A DNA stretch of 64,000 nt, taken from NCBI RefSeq assembly GCF_037201815.1, contig NZ_CP147407.1, forward strand, positions 3,356,723 through 3,420,722, given 5' to 3'. Both the position numbers and the translations under genes were made by a program. Below the pieces are notes generated by a model. The model worked only from the letters and a program-made list of their open reading frames with translations, had not been told where the DNA came from and did not search any database. The stretch comes from Metabacillus sp. FJAT-52054 (GTDB lineage Bacteria; Bacillota; Bacilli; Bacillales; Bacillaceae). Below are positions 60,409-64,000 of the stretch, piece by piece (positions within the stretch are counted from its first letter, which is position 1; each line of letters begins with the position of its first letter).

Positions 60409-60867
60409 CTTAACGCTCCTAACCGGTCATTATTTCCTGCATATAAACGATACCATATTACAGTTTGTATGAGCTAACCTCCTGCACTTTATTTCGTTAG
60501 CATTAACAGCAGTTTCTTCTGGAAATCCCTTATTAGCCTATATGTGCGGCTTCATCAATAAACCATTTCCAAGCCAAATATGCCGTCTCAAAGTTCTCCC
60601 TTTTAGCATGTGTATCTCCAGCATTTTATACGCGTACAGCATGCACTCCATTATCATTCTAATTTGGTGTCCTATTTTGTTTATGTACCTTTTTAACAAG
60701 CAGTTGGAGCGCATATAAACTATCTTAAAATAAAAAATGAGATACATTTTATGTCTTAATTTCCGAAAGAAAATATTGCCTATTCGTGTGTTAACAGGTT
60801 TTGTTTTTACTATTTTAGGCTATGTATATCCTAAACACAAACTTAGATTAATAAGGGAGAGATTCTT
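60409..60867. other. Intergenic region with a possible sigma-B promoter
   Basis: About 460 bp without a supported gene. GTTTTG at 60798-60803 and GGCTAT at 60818-60823 with a 14-bp spacer resemble the sigma-B consensus (GTTTAA, GGGTAT) and point into the SDR gene. The 69-codon minus-strand frame at 60538-60747 lacks a ribosome binding site. Confidence 0.35.
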
Positions 60868-61653
60868 ATGTCAGAAAAACGTCCACTTGCATTAATTACC
60901 GGAGCTTCCTCCGGTCTTGGCCTTGAGCTATCCAAACAATTCGCCCAGAACGGTTATGATCTGGCCATATCAGGATCAAGTGACCGTATTTTTGAAGCAG
61001 CAGAAGTCATTCGCGGCCTTGGAGCTAACGCTTATCCCCATCAGGCAGACGCGGCTTCATACGATGGTGTTGAAAGCTTCTGGACCTTTGTGAAAGAATT
61101 AAACCGGCCGGTTGAAGCAGCTGTCCTAAACGTTGGAATTGGTCTTGGAGGGGCATTTGCAGACACAGATCTCGAAGAAGAGCTTAAGCTGATTTCCATC
61201 AACATTACAGGTACGGTTCACATGGCAAAACGCGTGGTTAAACATATGCTCCCAAATGGCCGCGGTAAAATTCTAGTGGTCTCATCCATTGCTGCAACTC
61301 TTCCAACCCCATATGAGACTGTATATGGACCTTCTAAGGCATTTGGTTTTCTATTTGCAGAATCGCTGCGTGAAGAACTGCGCGAAACAGGCGTTACGGT
61401 CACTGCCATCCTTCCAGGGCCGACGGATACAAATTTCCACTCTAATGCAGGAATGGGCTCAAGCGAAATCGGTTCTTCTAAGAAAAACGATAAAGAGCTC
61501 GTAGCCAAACAGGGCTTCGAAGCACTAATGAACGATGTAGATCACGTTGTTGGCGGAGATGAAGCAACAAAACAGGAGGCAATGGAAAATCGAAGTACCC
61601 CTGAGCCAGAGAAGGCCGCCCGCCATGCAAAACGGGCACGCCTGCAAAACTAA
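60868..61653 (+). CDS. Short-chain dehydrogenase/reductase
   Basis: A 261-aa classical SDR. The NAD(P) motif is TGASSGLGLELSKQF, followed by LNVGIG in place of NNAG, the catalytic Ser in VVSSIAATLPTP and Tyr/Lys in YGPSKAFGF. ILPGPTDTNF is the substrate-loop start. The C-terminal 60 residues, rich in charged residues (KNDKELVAK..., EKAARHAKRARLQN), are typical of DltE/YqjQ-like SDRs. The substrate is unknown. GGGAGAG precedes the ATG; a sigma-B-like promoter may drive it. Confidence 0.88.
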   Translation: MSEKRPLALITGASSGLGLELSKQFAQNGYDLAISGSSDRIFEAAEVIRGLGANAYPHQADAASYDGVESFWTFVKELNRPVEAAVLNVGIGLGGAFADTDLEEELKLISINITGTVHMAKRVVKHMLPNGRGKILVVSSIAATLPTPYETVYGPSKAFGFLFAESLREELRETGVTVTAILPGPTDTNFHSNAGMGSSEIGSSKKNDKELVAKQGFEALMNDVDHVVGGDEATKQEAMENRSTPEPEKAARHAKRARLQN

Positions 61654-61692
61654 GGCAGGATTTACTCTAATAGAGTTAAAAGGATCTATAGC

Positions 61693-61727
61693 TCACCTCC
61701 AACCCTTAAAGTTGGAGGTGATTTTTC
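61693..61727 (+). terminator. Terminator of the SDR gene
   Basis: TCACCTCCAAC and GTTGGAGGTGA arms followed by TTTTTC. Confidence 0.92.
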
Positions 61728-61789
61728 ATTCATTGGAACTTTTTTTATCCTTATCCGTATTACTGGCAGAACGAATGGAGGGAAGCGCT

Positions 61790-62785
61790 ATGGAACATGT
61801 TCAGCACAAACTCGATCAATACAGTCATATCTTTCTGCTGTTAAAGGATGAACTGAAATGGAAGGTCTCTGACCAGAGAATTTTAATGATGGCCGCTTCT
61901 TTTTATTCTGTTTCCAAACGGCCTTTCAACCTTCCGCACTATCTCAATATATGTGATTATATGAAAGCTTACAGCGGAATGTTTTCTCCATTTAAATCCT
62001 ACCACCGCTTCATCACAGCTGCTATCCTTGACACAAGGTACGAAGATCCCTTTTCCAAATTTGACGAAATGAACCGGATACACGATGAACTTGTAAAGGC
62101 CGGGTTTCGAAAGGGAATCTTTACTTATATCTCTGCATTGGCATTCATGGGAACAAATACTCCAGAAGAGAGAATCCATGAAAAAGCCGCAAAAGCGCAT
62201 ACCATCTACTCCTATATGAAGGACCAGCATTTCTTTCTTACCTCTGCAAGTGACTATCCGCTTGCTGTTCTTCTCGCTGAAGGAGAGGAACGGACAGAGG
62301 ACATTGTAGGGTTAATGGAATCTTATTATGACCAGCTGAACCGAAGCGGTTTTAAAAAAGGCAATGAACTGCAATTTTTAAGTCATATTCTATCTCTAGC
62401 AGGTGCAGCAGCTTCTCAAAACTTAGTGGACCGCTGTGTTCAAACCGCTTACACACTGGAGAATCACGGCTTTAGATTAAAAAGAAAAAACTATCCGGAA
62501 ATCGGTCTGCTTTCTTTAATTGACAGTCAAACCTCGGATATAGAAAACCTTGAAAGTGCCATTAGCCAGCTGAATGCTGCAAAACATTTTAAATGGAATA
62601 AAGAAATGAACTTCACGGTAGCCGTCCATCTAATTGCCAGTGAACGCTTGGAAAACACAACCGTGCTCGGAACCGGATTTTATACTTCCATCGAAATCAT
62701 GATGCAAGCTCAACAAGCCGCTATGATTGCCGTAGTTGCAAGCTCAGCCACCTCTGTCTCTGACGGCGGCGGGGGCGGAGAATAA
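61790..62785 (+). CDS. DUF4003 family protein
   Basis: A 331-aa mostly helical protein (LKDELKWKVSDQRILMMAAS, ILDTRYEDPFSKFDEMNRIH, FFLTSASDYPLAVLLAEGEE) ending in a glycine-rich tail VSDGGGGGE. It matches the DUF4003 family of Firmicutes, function unknown. The Gly-rich end after a small-residue helix (AAMIAVVASSATSVS) is a known feature of that family. The open frame extends upstream into the SDR gene, but ATG 61790 has GGAGGG 7 nt before it. It overlaps nothing and precedes the cupin gene by 9 bp, so they are likely co-transcribed. Confidence 0.8.
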   Translation: MEHVQHKLDQYSHIFLLLKDELKWKVSDQRILMMAASFYSVSKRPFNLPHYLNICDYMKAYSGMFSPFKSYHRFITAAILDTRYEDPFSKFDEMNRIHDELVKAGFRKGIFTYISALAFMGTNTPEERIHEKAAKAHTIYSYMKDQHFFLTSASDYPLAVLLAEGEERTEDIVGLMESYYDQLNRSGFKKGNELQFLSHILSLAGAAASQNLVDRCVQTAYTLENHGFRLKRKNYPEIGLLSLIDSQTSDIENLESAISQLNAAKHFKWNKEMNFTVAVHLIASERLENTTVLGTGFYTSIEIMMQAQQAAMIAVVASSATSVSDGGGGGE

Positions 62786-62794
62786 GGAGGAGAA

Positions 62795-63307
62795 ATGATG
62801 AATCACTTTGAAAATCGAATTGAAACTCTCCATTTCAAAAGGAGCGGAATGATACCAAACCACCCATCCTTTCCCGTACTTTTATATAAAGGACCGATCC
62901 TTGAACATGCCAGCAGGATTGAAGAACTCTTTAACCGGAATAATTGGCTGAACAGCTGGAGAAACGGTATTTTTCCTTATCATCATTACCACAGCAATTC
63001 TCACGAGGTACTTGGTGTGATTTCAGGTTATGCCGAGGTGCGGATCGGAGGAGAAGATGGACAAGACATAATGATTCAAACAGGCGATGTTATCGTTCTC
63101 CCTGCTGGAACCGGTCACAAAAAACTCTCATCCTCCGCCGATTTTAAAGTGGCAGGGGCTTATCCTGAAGGTATGAACCCTGATCAATACTCAGAAAGCG
63201 ACCCTCTCCTTCAGGAAACCATCGCCTGTATTCAATCCGTTCCCATTCCAGTTCAGGACCCGGTCACTGGCGGAATCGGACCCCTTCATTCACATTGGAA
63301 AAAATGA
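62795..63307 (+). CDS. Cupin-domain protein (YjlB-like)
   Basis: A 170-aa single-domain cupin. The metal-site motif 1 is in FPYHHYHSNSHEVLGVISGYAE, compared with G(X)5HXH(X)3,4E(X)6G, and motif 2 in GDVIVLPAGTGHKKLS. It resembles B. subtilis YjlB, function unknown; sugar or small-molecule binding is common in the family. GGAGGAG stands directly before the tandem ATGATG start. It shares an operon with the DUF4003 gene and ends at a strong terminator. Confidence 0.82.
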   Translation: MMNHFENRIETLHFKRSGMIPNHPSFPVLLYKGPILEHASRIEELFNRNNWLNSWRNGIFPYHHYHSNSHEVLGVISGYAEVRIGGEDGQDIMIQTGDVIVLPAGTGHKKLSSSADFKVAGAYPEGMNPDQYSESDPLLQETIACIQSVPIPVQDPVTGGIGPLHSHWKK

Positions 63308-63308
63308 C

Positions 63309-63348
63309 AAAAAAAGGCCTGCTTCCATTGACTGGAAGCAGGTTATTT
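63309..63348. terminator. Terminator between cupin and htr genes
   Basis: CCTGCTTCCA and TGGAAGCAGG arms with flanking A and T tracts. Confidence 0.88.
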
Positions 63349-63381
63349 ATCTATTTAAGAGGGGGGAAGGGTACTGCTAAT

Positions 63382-64000
63382 CTATTCTTGAGCAGTGAGC
63401 GTAAGCGTGACCTCCTGCTTTTTGCCATCGCGATAAATCGTGACCTGTACCTTATCGCCAATGGACTTGCTTTCATAAAGGTATTTTCTCAGCTCACTGG
63501 AATTTTTCACTTTTTTACCATCAAGGGCCGTAATGACATCGCCTCTCTCTAGTCCTCCTTTTTCAGCCGGAGAACCCGATTGAATGCTATCGAGGTAAAC
63601 ACCGGTAGTCATTCCTTCCGGAAGACCCAGCTGCTCACCCGCAACTTGTGGCGGAATCTGCTCAATATCCCCAAGCGAAACTCCGAGGAACGGACGATCA
63701 ATCTGTCCTTTCTCCATCAGCTGTTTCGCAACCGGCATCACATCATTGCTCGGAATCGCAAATCCGAGGCCCTCTACACCATTTTGGCTGATTTTCAAGC
63801 TATTGATGCCAATGACCTCACCATTCATATTGATAAGAGGGCCGCCGCTGTTTCCTGGATTAATGGCGGCATCCGTCTGAAGAACATTTAATTCCCAAGG
63901 TCCCTTCGACGTATCGATTTGGATGCTGCGGTTCGTTCCGCTAATAATTCCCTCCGTTACCGTGCGGGAGAACTCAATGCCAAGCGGATTCCCGATTGCA
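63382..64000 (-). CDS. HtrA/DegP-type serine protease (N-terminus beyond window)
   Basis: The C-terminal 205 codons of a membrane-anchored trypsin-like protease. The catalytic serine motif NPGNSGGPL is present, preceded by [19 protein letters not shown], and followed by one PDZ domain ([20 protein letters not shown], then [20 protein letters not shown]). HtrA-type proteases degrade misfolded secreted proteins under CssRS control in B. subtilis. Given the nearby yus/yv genes it could be htrB (yvtA), but htrA and htrC cannot be excluded. The His and Asp of the triad lie outside the window. Confidence 0.93.
   Translation of the reverse strand, partial: AIGNPLGIEFSRTVTEGIISGTNRSIQIDTSKGPWELNVLQTDAAINPGNSGGPLINMNGEVIGINSLKISQNGVEGLGFAIPSNDVMPVAKQLMEKGQIDRPFLGVSLGDIEQIPPQVAGEQLGLPEGMTTGVYLDSIQSGSPAEKGGLERGDVITALDGKKVKNSSELRKYLYESKSIGDKVQVTIYRDGKKQEVTLTLTAQE

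Noticed and set aside
1..64000. tRNA, rRNA, CRISPR arrays, transposases, integrases or prophage genes
   Set aside because: None was recognised on either strand. Repeats found are intergenic tandem or MITE-like elements without spacer-repeat structure.

Overview
The window looks like chromosomal DNA of a spore-forming Bacillaceae species related to Bacillus/Metabacillus. The fadN-fadA-fadE, yuzL, yusM, CotF-like coat, yusU/yusV, yvsH, yvzF, fumC and htr genes resemble the yus/yv part of the B. subtilis chromosome. Consensus sigma-A promoters, AGGAGG-type ribosome binding sites, GTG/TTG starts and U-rich terminators also fit. Assignments rest on motifs and remembered family features; no database search was run.

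Layout. 1-7.3 kb: FadR-controlled beta-oxidation operon, proline dehydrogenase and two coat proteins. 7.3-7.7 kb: a 123-bp tandem repeat with a covarying stem. 7.9-13 kb: Fur-controlled hydroxamate-type siderophore uptake with a FhuF-like reductase. 13-23 kb: ions and amino acids, with a ZIP transporter, ktrAB behind a c-di-AMP riboswitch, a glutamate-type symporter behind a second c-di-AMP riboswitch, tatA, a lysine permease behind a lysine riboswitch, and gltT. 22.7-31.7 kb: D,D-carboxypeptidase, a MurE paralogue, fumC, small conserved genes, an SDR and brnQ. 31.9-32.7 kb: two unrelated arrays that share a 21-bp periodicity.

32.9-50.2 kb is the surface-polymer and accessory region. It holds an InhA metalloprotease, a complete poly-gamma-glutamate capsule operon in the order capB-capC-capA-capD-capE, a monooxygenase/methyltransferase pair, an RsbR-like protein, and an intact hyaluronan operon in the order hasA-hasC-hasB followed by an exported protein of unknown role. 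The two gene orders match those known from B. anthracis pXO2 (capBCADE) and pXO1 or B. cereus G9241 (hasACB), yet here they sit about 6 kb apart among chromosomal-type genes. This is the most striking part of the window.

50.9-64 kb: an ABC exporter with a GT28-type glycosyltransferase, a class IV PHA synthase pair (phaR-phaC), a DedA protein, a reductase gene broken by an in-frame stop, a WYL regulator, methionine aminopeptidase, SDR, DUF4003 and cupin genes, and the C-terminal part of an HtrA-type protease.

Working together: KtrAB and the glutamate-type symporter could let c-di-AMP set K+ and its counter-ion jointly. The cap and has loci would make two chemically different polyanionic capsules, with TGTAAW-type sites upstream of both. 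Three MITE-like elements and several tandem repeats lie in the intergenic spaces. I saw no tRNA, rRNA, CRISPR array, transposase or prophage genes.
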